From positions 1-18,008 of the forward strand of contig DAOUHY010000367.1 of NCBI GenBank assembly GCA_034428435.1: a stretch of DNA of 18,008 nucleotides, in the 5' to 3' direction. The DNA is from Bin5 sp034428435 (GTDB lineage Bacteria > Chloroflexota > Anaerolineae > Caldilineales > Caldilineaceae). Numbering within the stretch: the first letter of the stretch is position 1; each line of letters begins with the position of its first letter. The notes beneath the pieces were generated by a model, which was not told where the DNA came from, did not search any database, and was given only the letters and a program-made list of their open reading frames with translations. Both the position numbers and the translations under genes were made by a program. Below are positions 1 to 7,580 of the stretch, piece after piece.

Positions 1-73
1 TAATGCATTCCACGGGGCAAACCTCTACGCAGGCACCGTCCCGTATGCACAGATCAAAGATCACGTGGGTCAT
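1..73 (-). CDS. Ferredoxin, N-terminal 24 residues (cut by window edge)
   Basis: Seen: reading leftward from the ATG at 73-71, the frame stays open to the edge and gives MTHVIFDLCIRDGACVEVCP followed by VECI. The cysteines at 9, 15, 19 and 23, with Pro20 after the third, match the first cluster-binding block of bacterial ferredoxins of the 7Fe/8Fe kind (C-x5-7-C-x3-CP-x2-C). A strong Shine-Dalgarno, GGAGGAG on the minus strand (81-87), lies 7 nt before the ATG. A perfect minus-strand TATAAT sits at 206-211, but no convincing -35 box pairs with it. Family knowledge: such small soluble proteins shuttle electrons between oxidoreductases. The second half, which would tell 7Fe from 8Fe type, is outside the window. 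It is on the same strand as the dehydrogenase at 348-1403 but 274 bp away, so co-transcription is uncertain. Confidence 0.8.
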   Translation of the reverse strand, partial: MTHVIFDLCIRDGACVEVCPVECI

Positions 74-347
74 GGATTGACTCCTCCATCAAGCTAAGTA
101 AAGCTGAATTTGAATCGATAGCGCCTAAAAGCACAATCGCCCACGATTCAAAAGCACCATACAACAACTCGTATAGCCAGTGCAAATCTTTTTGTAGTCT
201 GTTGAATTATAGGCTGCGAGTATCCAATCCAGCGCGAAAATCCTACAGTTGGGGCCTTCTGCACAGAACAGTGTCGATGCCGTGATGCGCGAACAGCCCA
301 AATGGCCCAGCAGCTTTCGGCCGGCCAGTGTGGGCGGGCAGATTGGA

Positions 348-1403
348 TTACTCTTCACGGTCAGCGAGGGGAAACCTGGGAACGACGCCTGGATTGACGA
401 GGTTTTCGGCTGGAGGCCAGTGCCCACTCAGGACGGCCGCCGCGTTGGCAATGCCGCCGTTTGTGACGTCCTGCATTGCCTGTACTGAAATGGCGCCGAC
501 ATGTGGAGAGAGAATCACGTTATCGAGCGAGAGTAAAGGGTGATCCGGCGGTCTCTGTTCTTCGACGAAGACATCGATCCCTTCGAAGGTGTCGATTCCT
601 GCGCCTGCCAGCGTTCCTGCGCGCAAGAGCTCCACCAGCGCCTTTTCATCGACGATGGCCCCGCGCGACGTGTTGACAAAATAGGCGCCCTGTTTCATTT
701 TGCGCAGCATGGCCTCGTCGAGCAAGTGGTACGTCTCATCGGTCAGGGGCAGGTGAAGAGACACATCGTCCGACTCTTTGAGCAGGTCCTCCAGGCCCAT
801 CATCTCGACGCCCAGTTCATTTGCGGCCTCCGTGGGTGCGGCCATGTTGCGGCGTGTGGCAATAACGCGATATCCGAAGCCCTTCGCCCTTTTGGCCACG
901 GCGCGGGCTGAGTTGCCGAAACCGATCAGGCCGAGCACGCGGCCTTCAAGGCGCTGATTGGCAGAGGCCTGGCGGCGCGCTTCATTCCAGGCTCCTGCCG
1001 CCATTGCTGCGGACATCTGCGGCAGTTTGCGGTGCAGAGCCAGCAGCAGCGCCATCGTGTGATCGGCCTGTTCCTGGACGCAGAAGGTGGGGACATTGGT
1101 AACGAGGATGCCCTTACGGGTGGCTGCGGCGACGTCGATCTTGTCGGTCCCGGTACCGAGGCGGGAGATCACGCGGCAGCGGCTCAGGCTTTCGATAACG
1201 CCCTCGGGCAGCGCGGTGGAGACGACGAAGATAGCATCGCAGTCGGAAACGCGGGGAATGATGGTTGAGGGCGTATTGGCTTCCACCTCGAAGGGATGGA
1301 GGTGGTGCTCGCGGAAGCGGTCCCCTTCGTACTGGGACATTTGTGAGAGGACGGCGTTTAGTCGCACTACGCGGAATTCTTCCAGATGACTCCAGTCGGA
1401 CAT
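348..1403 (-). CDS. D-2-hydroxyacid dehydrogenase family protein (NADP-like cofactor loop)
   Basis: A cytoplasmic oxidoreductase of the D-isomer 2-hydroxyacid dehydrogenase family, 351 aa, close to the family's usual 310-350. These enzymes interconvert 2-hydroxy and 2-oxo acids with NAD(P)(H). The nucleotide-binding loop GFGNSA is at residues 161-166, and the classic triad is present: Arg247 (in NTSRGA), Glu274 (in DTFE) and His301 (in SPHVGA). After the second Rossmann strand the sequence reads VIATRRN (180-186), with two arginines where NAD-dependent members have Asp. By family knowledge this favours NADP(H). The ATG at 1403 is preceded only by a weak purine stretch (GAGAGAG on the minus strand). 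It is divergent from cassette A and lies downstream of the minus-strand promoter at 1583-1612. The substrate cannot be read from the sequence; glyoxylate/hydroxypyruvate-type or sugar-acid-derived substrates are both possible. Confidence 0.9.
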   Translation of the reverse strand: MSDWSHLEEFRVVRLNAVLSQMSQYEGDRFREHHLHPFEVEANTPSTIIPRVSDCDAIFVVSTALPEGVIESLSRCRVISRLGTGTDKIDVAAATRKGILVTNVPTFCVQEQADHTMALLLALHRKLPQMSAAMAAGAWNEARRQASANQRLEGRVLGLIGFGNSARAVAKRAKGFGYRVIATRRNMAAPTEAANELGVEMMGLEDLLKESDDVSLHLPLTDETYHLLDEAMLRKMKQGAYFVNTSRGAIVDEKALVELLRAGTLAGAGIDTFEGIDVFVEEQRPPDHPLLSLDNVILSPHVGAISVQAMQDVTNGGIANAAAVLSGHWPPAENLVNPGVVPRFPLADREE

Positions 1404-1879
1404 GGGCTCAACTCTCTCGATTGACTGCTCAGAAGTGCGGAATTCCCTGCTGCTGTGAAGCCTGGAGTTTTGCTGTGTGCAAGCCGCTCCAGTTCGTTTG
1501 TGCAGCCGTAAACAACCTCGTTCTGAACGAAAAAAACTGCTTGCACTACCACCAGGGCTATGCTACGATTTCGATCATATCCAGTATACTGTTGGCAGAT
1601 TTAGCCTGTCAATTCCTGTAGCTGTTTTTGCCCTTCATCTCGAACAGTTCGGTACGCATTACATCTCTATGAATGGGGGAACGACACACAAAGACCAGAA
1701 CGTTGACCATTCCATTTTAAAGAGCTTTTGCTTGCTTTGATCTGATCCTTGCAGAACGCCCGATCGCTTCTCTGCGGGGGGTCTGAGAAAACCCGTCGCC
1801 AAGATTGCCGCCTGTATTGTCTTATGTATCCATCGTGAATTCAGCGAGTCACTCAAGGACCAAGCGAGGAGAAAAGACG
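1404..1879. other. Divergent intergenic region, 476 bp
   Basis: No credible gene is seen. The spacer holds the minus-strand promoter at 1583-1612 and three short perfect palindromes: TCGTTC-T-GAACGA (1518-1530), CAGTATACTG (1582-1591, over the -10 box) and CGAAC-A-GTTCG (1641-1651). A small hairpin, TTCTC (1768-1772) with GAGAA (1785-1789), could form in the leader of the binding-protein gene. I did not find a convincing sigma70-type promoter for the plus-strand operon; TTGACC at 1703-1708 has no good partner at 16-18 nt. Confidence 0.6.
1583..1612 (-). promoter_or_regulatory. Sigma70-type promoter for the divergent dehydrogenase
   Basis: On the minus strand, TTGACA (1612-1607, 6/6 to consensus) is followed after 18 nt by TATACT (1588-1583, 5/6). 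Transcription would start near 1576, giving a leader of about 170 nt before the ATG at 1403. The perfect palindrome CAGTATACTG (1582-1591) covers the -10 element, so a dimeric regulator could act there; that is inference. Confidence 0.55.
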
Positions 1880-3271
1880 ATGAACCAAAGACGAATCAGC
1901 AGACGCTCTTTCTTGCGGCTCAGCGGTGCCGCTATAGCTGGCGGCGCACTCGCCGCATGTGCTCCCTCCGCGCCCGCCCAAGAGAGTATGGGTGAGGAGT
2001 CTGCCGCGGCGGAGCAACCGGCAGGCATTGAGGGGAGGACTTACACTTTCTGGGGTCTGCAATATGATCCCCACGTAGAGCGTTACCACATGCTCGCTGA
2101 CGCATTTGAAGAGGAGACCGGCGCTCAGGCCGTAATCGAGCCGCAGGGATGGCCGCTGGAGACCAAAGTGATCTCTGCCATGGCCGCTGGCACGGTGCCC
2201 GACGTCACCTGCATCATGGGCAAGCAGCTTGTACCCTTGCTTGAACAGGGGGCACTGATACCGATGGCGGAGGCCGTTTTCGAGCCGGCAGGTATCGATC
2301 CCGATGAGTTCTTCAACCCAGGCGCAATCGGTGCTTTCTTTTACGATGGGAACCATTGGGGCATTCCGGTCGAGGATAACAACGTAGGACAGGCGGTCGG
2401 CGTGCGTACGGATTGGGTCGCGGAGGCCGGGGACGAGGCCGGGGCCATATGGAGCCAAGGCCAGGAGCTGGGCTGGTTCGACAGCTTCGAGTCGGTGTGG
2501 CAACTGGCTGAAATGTTGCAGCAAACGGACGACGCCGGCAATGTTACGGTATGGGGCATGAACGGCCAGGGTTGGGACAACCGCACCTGGATGGGCATCA
2601 TGCGCGACCTGGGCCAGCACTGGTGGGATCCCGACAACCAGGAGTTTTTCCTCAACAGCGAAGAGGCCATGGAGGCACTCCGGCTTTATGTCGACGTTCC
2701 GATTTTCGAGCGCGGCATCGAGACACATCTGGACATGCATCACATGAACGCGCTTCTCGCAGGGCGGGTCGCTATCGGCGTGGGCAACAACGCCATGGCC
2801 GGTGAAGCCGCCAAGATCGACGTGCAGGTCGAATCGGTGGCAAGGCCGCCGACCACACCTGGGCAGGACCCGCTTTTTGTCGGCGAAGGCGGTTGGGGAT
2901 TTGAAGTGCCCAAACAGGCGGAAAACCAGGATATCGGCACTGCCTTCCTGCAGTTCATGTGTACTTACGACGCACAGTACATCTTCGCCGGAATTTATGG
3001 CGGTACGATGCCGGCGGCTGTAGAGGTCATGTACTCAGATATCTACCAGGGTGACGATCCGGTCAAGAGCAGCGTGCGTCGCGACGTCTTAGTGCTGCCC
3101 AATACAGTCTACTATGGTTGGGGATTCGGCATCCCCTCGGAGATGGAGCGCATCACTTCGACAGCGATCACCCAGGTGCGTACGGGTGAGTTGCAGATCG
3201 CCGAGGCATGTGAACAGATGCAGGTTGAGATGGTGCAACATCACGCGCAGTGGCTGGAAGCGCAGTCATAA
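1880..3271 (+). CDS. ABC sugar-type solute-binding lipoprotein (cassette A), Tat-exported
   Basis: The extracytoplasmic receptor of a carbohydrate (CUT1-like) ABC importer, 463 aa. The start at 1880 is chosen because GAGGAG (1865-1870) lies 9 nt upstream and because it places a clean signal at the N-terminus: SRRSFLRL at residues 7-14 (twin-arginine motif), a short hydrophobic stretch, then lipobox LAAC with the lipidated Cys27. The frame is open further upstream to 1805, but that extension would bury the signal. After Cys27 comes a low-complexity Ala/Glu/Pro linker, then the binding fold beginning near YTFWGLQYDP. The mature protein is rich in Trp and acidic residues, as in sugar-binding members. 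It is first in an operon with two permeases and an enolase-superfamily enzyme. The ligand is not deducible; the neighbours suggest a sugar or sugar acid. Confidence 0.92.
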   Translation: MNQRRISRRSFLRLSGAAIAGGALAACAPSAPAQESMGEESAAAEQPAGIEGRTYTFWGLQYDPHVERYHMLADAFEEETGAQAVIEPQGWPLETKVISAMAAGTVPDVTCIMGKQLVPLLEQGALIPMAEAVFEPAGIDPDEFFNPGAIGAFFYDGNHWGIPVEDNNVGQAVGVRTDWVAEAGDEAGAIWSQGQELGWFDSFESVWQLAEMLQQTDDAGNVTVWGMNGQGWDNRTWMGIMRDLGQHWWDPDNQEFFLNSEEAMEALRLYVDVPIFERGIETHLDMHHMNALLAGRVAIGVGNNAMAGEAAKIDVQVESVARPPTTPGQDPLFVGEGGWGFEVPKQAENQDIGTAFLQFMCTYDAQYIFAGIYGGTMPAAVEVMYSDIYQGDDPVKSSVRRDVLVLPNTVYYGWGFGIPSEMERITSTAITQVRTGELQIAEACEQMQVEMVQHHAQWLEAQS

Positions 3272-3297
3272 ACGCGAATTGAACAGCTGACAACGAT

Positions 3298-3331
3298 GAG
3301 CAGGTTTCCACGAAGAGTCGGGAACCTGCTC
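3298..3331 (+). terminator. Hairpin between binding-protein and permease genes (attenuator or mRNA stabiliser)
   Basis: GAGCAGGTTTCC (3298-3309) pairs with GGGAACCTGCTC (3320-3331): 12 pairs including one G-U, with a 10-nt loop. It is followed by GTCCCTTTT, a short T run. Its place just after the binding-protein stop suggests partial termination or 3'-end protection, giving more binding protein than permease, as known for malE-malF type operons. The T run is too weak for a confident full terminator. Confidence 0.6.
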
Positions 3332-3397
3332 GTCCCTTTTGGAGGATCGAGTGGACAGGCTTTGTCCAGTGACACTGCCTTAGTAGGAGTATGAGGG

Positions 3398-4321
3398 ATG
3401 GCGAGAAAGCCTGGCGAACGCCTCACAGCCACGATCCGGATCTTTCGTAAGCCTCAATTCTGGTTCGGCCTGGCCGTGATGGCACCGCTCTTCGTATGGT
3501 ACGTCTGGTTCGCGTTTTCGCCGATCTTGCGCGCCTTCTGGATGGCGGTGGTGGAGTACCAGATACTTCGGCCTGAAGAGAGTCCTTTCGTCGGCCTCCA
3601 GCACTTCAGGATGCTGTTCGAATACAAGCTTTTCTGGGTTTCGATACGCAATACACTGGTCTATGCGGCGGTATTCTATGCCGGCATGGTCCCCCTTGCC
3701 CTTTTCGTCTCCGCATGTCTGACCTCGGTGGCGCGTGGACGCAGTTTCTATCAGTTCGTGATCTTCCTGCCCGTGGTCGTATCGCTGGTGGCGATTTCGC
3801 TCCTGTTCAAGATGCTAATGAACCCCCAACTCGGCCAGATCAATCAGTTCCTCAAGGCGCTGGGGATTCCGCCAAGCCAGTTTCTCACCAGCCACGAGAC
3901 AGCACTCTACTCTGTGATTGGCGTGGACATCTGGAAGGCACTCGGATTCTACGTGGTGATCCTGACAGCGGGCATGTTGAACATCCCTGAAGAGATGTAT
4001 GACGCGGCCAAGGTGGACGGGGCCGGCATCTGGCAACGCTTCTGGCGCGTGACCCTGCCACTATTAGGTCACACACTGACACTAGTCAGTGTGCTGATCG
4101 TGATGCACGGGTTACAGGTCTTCACGCAGGTAGTGGTTATGCCTTCTCAGCCTGGCGGGCCGGGCAACGCCACCTACGTGCTGAACCTGCTGGTGTACAA
4201 CGAAGCATTCACCAATCTTCGCTTCGGCTTTGCCACAGCGACCGCTTTTACCCTATTCCTGTTCGTATTCCTGATCACTGTTGTGCAACTCCGACTTCTG
4301 CGGCCAAGTTGGAGCTATTGA
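3398..4321 (+). CDS. ABC sugar permease, MalF/UgpA-like (cassette A)
   Basis: An inner-membrane permease subunit, 307 aa, of the binding-protein-dependent transport family (about six hydrophobic segments, the first near residues 22-44). The EAA loop that docks the ATPase is clear: DAAKVDG at residues 202-208 with LP at 220-221 (consensus EAA---G---------I-LP). The ATG at 3398 has AGGAG (3385-3389) 8 nt upstream; an ATG at 3391 is out of frame. It forms a heterodimer with the next gene, which starts 33 nt after its stop. No ATPase gene accompanies the pair. The upstream hairpin may set its expression below that of the binding protein. Confidence 0.93.
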   Translation: MARKPGERLTATIRIFRKPQFWFGLAVMAPLFVWYVWFAFSPILRAFWMAVVEYQILRPEESPFVGLQHFRMLFEYKLFWVSIRNTLVYAAVFYAGMVPLALFVSACLTSVARGRSFYQFVIFLPVVVSLVAISLLFKMLMNPQLGQINQFLKALGIPPSQFLTSHETALYSVIGVDIWKALGFYVVILTAGMLNIPEEMYDAAKVDGAGIWQRFWRVTLPLLGHTLTLVSVLIVMHGLQVFTQVVVMPSQPGGPGNATYVLNLLVYNEAFTNLRFGFATATAFTLFLFVFLITVVQLRLLRPSWSY

Positions 4322-4354
4322 ACTCAAGCGGTTGACGGGTAGCAGGAACACATT

Positions 4355-5221
4355 ATGCAAAGCAACGACGCGGCCACGACCTCCAGATACCGGAGAGCAG
4401 CCCTGGTCGAGCAAGTTCGCGTCGCGGTCGTCCATGCGATATTACTGGCCATCGTCTTCACATCGGTCATGCCCTTTGTATGGATGTTCTTCGGCTCCTT
4501 CAAGTCATACGTCGAACTCACAGGCGGCGAGAGTCTTGTGCCGAAAGTCTGGACCGTGGACAACTACCGCGCTATCATCTTCCGCGCGAACTTCCCGCAG
4601 GCGTTTTGGAACAGCACATTGGTGGCGCTGATTGTCACTCTGTCCGTCCTGCTCACCTCGTCGGCGGCGGCCTATGTATTTGCCAAGTACCGCTTCTGGG
4701 GCAAAGACCAGCTCTTCGTTGTTATCTTATCGACGATGATGGTTCCTTTCGCCGTTGTCCTGGTGCCCCTTTACGTTACGGTCGCCGATATTGGGCTGTC
4801 CAACAAGCTGGAAGGGGTCATTGTCCCGGTGCTGTTCTCCACCTTCGGCATCTTCCTGATGCGCCAATTCATGGAGGGGATCCCCTCGGACTTGATCGAT
4901 GCCGGCCGTATTGACGGCGCGTCGGAATGGTGGATCTTCAGCCGCATTATAATTCCGCTATCCACGGCGCCGATGGCGGCACTGGCAGTCTTCACCTTTT
5001 TGTTTAACTGGGACAATTTCCTGTGGCCGTTGGTTGTGCTGACAAGCCCTCAGTCTCAGACATTGCCACTGGTGCTTGCGGGGCTGCGCAGCCTCTATTG
5101 GGAGCGATACGACATGTGGGCGGCGGGATCTATGCTGACCGTGGCTCCCGTCATGTTGCTTTATGCAGTGGCGCAGAAACAGTTTATCCGAGGCATCACC
5201 ATGACTGGATTGAAGGCTTAG
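4355..5221 (+). CDS. ABC sugar permease, MalG/UgpE-like (cassette A)
   Basis: The second inner-membrane subunit of the cassette A importer, 288 aa. A first membrane segment lies around residues 23-47, a periplasmic loop contains TVDNYRAI (67-74), and the EAA loop reads DAGRIDGAS at residues 182-190 with P at 201. The C-terminal QKQFIRGITMTGLKA is typical of MalG-type partners. The ATG at 4355 has AGGA about 9 nt upstream. Its TAG stop overlaps the Shine-Dalgarno of the following enolase-superfamily gene, which starts only 9 nt later, so the importer and that enzyme are almost certainly made from one mRNA and probably translationally coupled. Confidence 0.93.
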   Translation: MQSNDAATTSRYRRAALVEQVRVAVVHAILLAIVFTSVMPFVWMFFGSFKSYVELTGGESLVPKVWTVDNYRAIIFRANFPQAFWNSTLVALIVTLSVLLTSSAAAYVFAKYRFWGKDQLFVVILSTMMVPFAVVLVPLYVTVADIGLSNKLEGVIVPVLFSTFGIFLMRQFMEGIPSDLIDAGRIDGASEWWIFSRIIIPLSTAPMAALAVFTFLFNWDNFLWPLVVLTSPQSQTLPLVLAGLRSLYWERYDMWAAGSMLTVAPVMLLYAVAQKQFIRGITMTGLKA

Positions 5222-5230
5222 GAGGAAGAG

Positions 5231-6445
5231 TTGAAGATTCAGAAGCTCGAGACTGTCTGGTTTGAAGAGCAGTTCAATACGCTCTGGCTGCGGATCCACA
5301 CCGATGAGGGGCTGATCGGGCTGGGCGAAACGTACTATGTGCCGCGCGCTGTTGCCGCAGTGATCCATGATGTTTTTGCCAACCTGTTGGTGGGGCGCTC
5401 TGTTTTCGACATCGAGAACCATTGGAACAACATGTTCGCCACGGTGAACTTTTTCGGGTTTGCGGGCGCGGAGACGCGGGCCATATCGACGGTTGACGTG
5501 GCTTTGTGGGACCTACTGGGGCAGTACACCGGCCAGCCGATATACAACCTGCTGGGCGGAAGAAACCGGGACCGCATACCTATCTACAACACGTGTGTCA
5601 GTCATGGCCCTCATATGGACTACCACGCCTGGGCAGAAGGGCGGGCTGGAGAACTTGCGCAGGCGTTGCTGGCTTCGGGTATCCGGGCGATGAAGATTTG
5701 GCCGTGGGACCAGTTCGGCGTTTCACTGGGCGGTCCTGTAGGACAGCGCGCCGGGGTCGGCGCGGTGGGGCCAGTCGGTCACTATTTGGACCCGGATGAT
5801 CTCAAGCGCGGTCTTGAACCGGTCCAACAGATCAGGGCGGTTGTGGGTGACAAGATGCAGATTGCGATCGAAGGTCATGCGCGCTGGAACCTGCCAATCG
5901 CGATTGATATTGGCAGGGCGTTGGAAGAGTACGACATCATGTGGCTGGAAGAGATTATTCCGCCGGACAACGTCGATTCCTATGCGCGCCTAGCCGCGGC
6001 GACCAAGGTACCTCTATGCGTGAGCGAGCGACTCTTTACGCGATTCGGTTTCCGGCAGGTAGTAGAGAAGAACGCGGCGCACATCGTGATGCCTGATATG
6101 GCCTGGACGGGCGGTTTGACCGAGACGCGCAAGATTGTCGCGCTGGCGGATACCTATTATCTGCCCTTTACAACGCATGACACGATCGGCCCCGTGGCGT
6201 TGTGGTCGGCCGCGCACCTTGCGGCGCACGCGCCTAATGCCATGATCATGGAGACTGTACGGGCGTATACGGAGGGCTGGTACAACGATGTGATGACGGA
6301 ACGGCTGGTGATTCGCGAGGGTTACATTGAGTTTCCTGACCGGCCCGGGCTCGGAACGGCGCTGCGGCCGGAGGTTCTGGCGCGTAGTGATGTTCACGTT
6401 GAGGTCAGCGACGCGTCCAGTCTTAAGGATGTTTCGACTGGATGA
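5231..6445 (+). CDS. Enolase-superfamily enzyme, mandelate racemase/muconate-lactonizing type (probable acid-sugar dehydratase)
   Basis: A cytoplasmic enzyme of 404 aa with the capping domain (about 1-130) and the TIM barrel. Predicted Mg2+ ligands are evenly spaced: Glu214 (in IEGH), Glu240 (in WLEE) and Glu266 (in VSERL). The His-Asp dyad is Asp289 (MPDM) and His316 (TTHD), with Lys155 in MKIWPWD and His216 next to the first ligand. This arrangement resembles galactonate- or mannonate-dehydratase-like members, which dehydrate sugar acids to 2-keto-3-deoxy acids. The first ligand is Glu where most relatives have Asp. The start is TTG at 5231, with AGGAGG (5220-5225) 5 nt upstream; no ATG fits better. 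The exact substrate is unknown. Tight coupling to the permeases implies it acts on the imported compound or a close product. Confidence 0.88.
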   Translation: MKIQKLETVWFEEQFNTLWLRIHTDEGLIGLGETYYVPRAVAAVIHDVFANLLVGRSVFDIENHWNNMFATVNFFGFAGAETRAISTVDVALWDLLGQYTGQPIYNLLGGRNRDRIPIYNTCVSHGPHMDYHAWAEGRAGELAQALLASGIRAMKIWPWDQFGVSLGGPVGQRAGVGAVGPVGHYLDPDDLKRGLEPVQQIRAVVGDKMQIAIEGHARWNLPIAIDIGRALEEYDIMWLEEIIPPDNVDSYARLAAATKVPLCVSERLFTRFGFRQVVEKNAAHIVMPDMAWTGGLTETRKIVALADTYYLPFTTHDTIGPVALWSAAHLAAHAPNAMIMETVRAYTEGWYNDVMTERLVIREGYIEFPDRPGLGTALRPEVLARSDVHVEVSDASSLKDVSTG

Positions 6446-6790
6446 CGTTCGTTTCTGCTGGAAGATGTCCTGCGCCACATTTCGTATCCCTTGCTGGGGC
6501 CGATGGACCTGAAACACGCTTGTTGGGCCGCAGCCGTACGTTAGATGCGTCAAAAGTAGGCAGTCATGTTCGAGCCCCATAGTGTGAAACTGCCTATGAA
6601 TAGAGGCGAAGGACCTTCAGAGCCAGTTTTCAGCCGGTGTCGTAGCTTTAAGTATTCAGATAGCATTCTTTTCGAAAAATGGTAGCGAAATTCTGCGGCA
6701 CTTGAATTTCGACGCATTGGTGGTGGTGAAAGGTCACTGATGCCAGTTTTGAGTTTGCAATATGTATAATTACACATAATAATTCTCCTG
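6446..6790. other. Intergenic region before the toxin-antitoxin pair, 345 bp
   Basis: No gene is recognised. TCCAGTC (6416-6422) and GACTGGA (6436-6442), with two further pairs outside, can form a stem over the enolase-family stop codon, but no T run follows. A near repeat, GCCAGTTTT followed by CAG or GAG, occurs twice (around 6620-6640 and 6742-6754). The right end holds the brnT promoter. The sequence becomes visibly AT-richer toward brnT. Confidence 0.5.
6763..6774 (+). promoter_or_regulatory. -10 box and palindrome upstream of brnT (candidate autoregulatory operator)
   Basis: A perfect TATAAT (6765-6770) lies inside TGTA-TAAT-TACA, an inverted repeat with TGTA/TACA arms. No good -35 box is seen at 16-18 nt. 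Transcription from this -10 would start near 6777, leaving a leader of about 14 nt with no Shine-Dalgarno before the ATG at 6791. BrnA proteins are known to repress their own promoter, so the palindrome is a reasonable operator candidate. Confidence 0.4.
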
Positions 6791-7096
6791 ATGAGAGTAG
6801 AATGGTCCAAGGCAAAGCGGGAGTCCAATCTTCGCAAACACAACTTGGACTTTGTTGATGCGAGAAGAGTGTTTGAAGGGCCTGTCATTTCTTTTGAGGA
6901 CGACAGGTTTGATTACACCGAGGACAGATATGTCTCAATCGGGATGTTGAAAGGAACTGTGGTGGTAATTGCTCATACAGACAGCGAAGAAGCAGTTCGA
7001 ATCATTTCAATGAGAAAGGCAACAACCAATGAACGACGATTCTACCTTGGAGAGTTCGCAGACGGACTGGAAAACACTGGAAGACATGAAGGATGA
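6791..7096 (+). CDS. brnT: BrnT family toxin (RelE-like ribonuclease)
   Basis: A toxin of a type II toxin-antitoxin module, 101 aa, near the usual 90-100. Family landmarks are in order: VEWSKAK (3-9), NLRKHNLDF (13-21), a PVISFEDDRFDYTEDR stretch (31-46), RIISMRKAT (70-78) and ERRFY (81-85). BrnT is known as a RelE-fold RNase that blocks translation until bound by BrnA. The ATG at 6791 has no clear Shine-Dalgarno, but the MRVEW start matches the family's usual N-terminus. The last 68 nt overlap brnA, the standard arrangement. The gene is AT-richer than its neighbours (26 G+C in the 60 bases at 6841-6900, against 44 in 9601-9660), which suggests acquisition separate from the catabolic genes. 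Confidence 0.88.
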   Translation: MRVEWSKAKRESNLRKHNLDFVDARRVFEGPVISFEDDRFDYTEDRYVSIGMLKGTVVVIAHTDSEEAVRIISMRKATTNERRFYLGEFADGLENTGRHEG

Positions 7097-7373
7097 GGAT
7101 ATCGATCTAAGTGAGATACCGGAAATTACGGCGGATCAGATAGCTCGAGCAACCTTGCAGGTTGGAGGTAAGCCTGTTTCAAGACGAAAAGTGAGGGTAA
7201 ACATTTATTTGGACGCCGAAGTGGTGGCATATTTCAAAGCGCGGGCCGGTGGCCGGGGTTATCAGACGTTGGTAAATGAGGCGCTAAAGGAGAGTATCCG
7301 AAGTAATGGGATTGAGACCCTTCTTCGACGAGTAATTAGAGAGGAAATGAGCCCAGGAGCAAATCCAGTTTAG
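7029..7373 (+). CDS. brnA: BrnA family antitoxin (ribbon-helix-helix DNA-binding)
   Basis: The partner antitoxin of BrnT, 114 aa. The N-terminal toxin-binding part carries the family signature DWKTLEDMKDEDIDLSEIPE (13-32). The C-terminal half is a ribbon-helix-helix domain: strand RRKVRVNIYL (52-61), helix around AEVVAYFKA (63-71), then GRGYQTLVNEALKESI (75-90). By family knowledge the dimer neutralises BrnT and represses the shared promoter; the TGTA-N4-TACA element at 6763-6774 is a candidate site. The ATG at 7029 lies inside brnT in another frame, so translation is probably coupled. The tail after residue 92 (IETLLRRVIREE) is longer than the minimal antitoxin. Confidence 0.87.
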   Translation: MNDDSTLESSQTDWKTLEDMKDEDIDLSEIPEITADQIARATLQVGGKPVSRRKVRVNIYLDAEVVAYFKARAGGRGYQTLVNEALKESIRSNGIETLLRRVIREEMSPGANPV

Positions 7374-7580
7374 TTCCTTTGAATTCTCGCTTGGACTGTG
7401 GTTGGCTGTTAGCGAACATGTCCTCCAAATGTATGCAGTTACTGCCGAGTCGTGCCTGTTTGCATAGAGTTTCCATTGCTTGACGCTGTAAAGTGACCTC
7501 CCGGCGGCCCCGGGCTGAATAGGCCCACTCTTCACCAGCCCACTCATTCATTGCCCATCTACCAAAATTGAGAGTGTCAC

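Noticed and set aside
125..427. 100-codon minus-strand frame left of the dehydrogenase
   Set aside because: It overlaps the dehydrogenase C-terminus, has no motif, and its low-complexity translation does not look like a protein.
1805..1879. Upstream in-frame extension of the cassette A binding protein
   Set aside because: It has no ribosome binding site and would push the twin-arginine signal 25 residues inside the protein; ATG 1880 has GAGGAG at good spacing.
1853..2743. Open frame (296 codons) on the minus strand
   Set aside because: It is antisense to the binding-protein gene, with no recognisable motif.
6414..6444. Stem over the end of the cassette A enolase-family gene as a terminator
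   Set aside because: There are only 7 perfect pairs plus two weaker ones, it lies partly inside the coding sequence, and no T run follows.
7336..7551. 71-codon minus-strand frame beginning MNEWAGEEWAY
   Set aside because: The start vaguely recalls the N-terminus of IS4-type transposases (W-x-x-EE then Arg-rich), but the match is too short and loses register. Treated as chance or an unprovable remnant.
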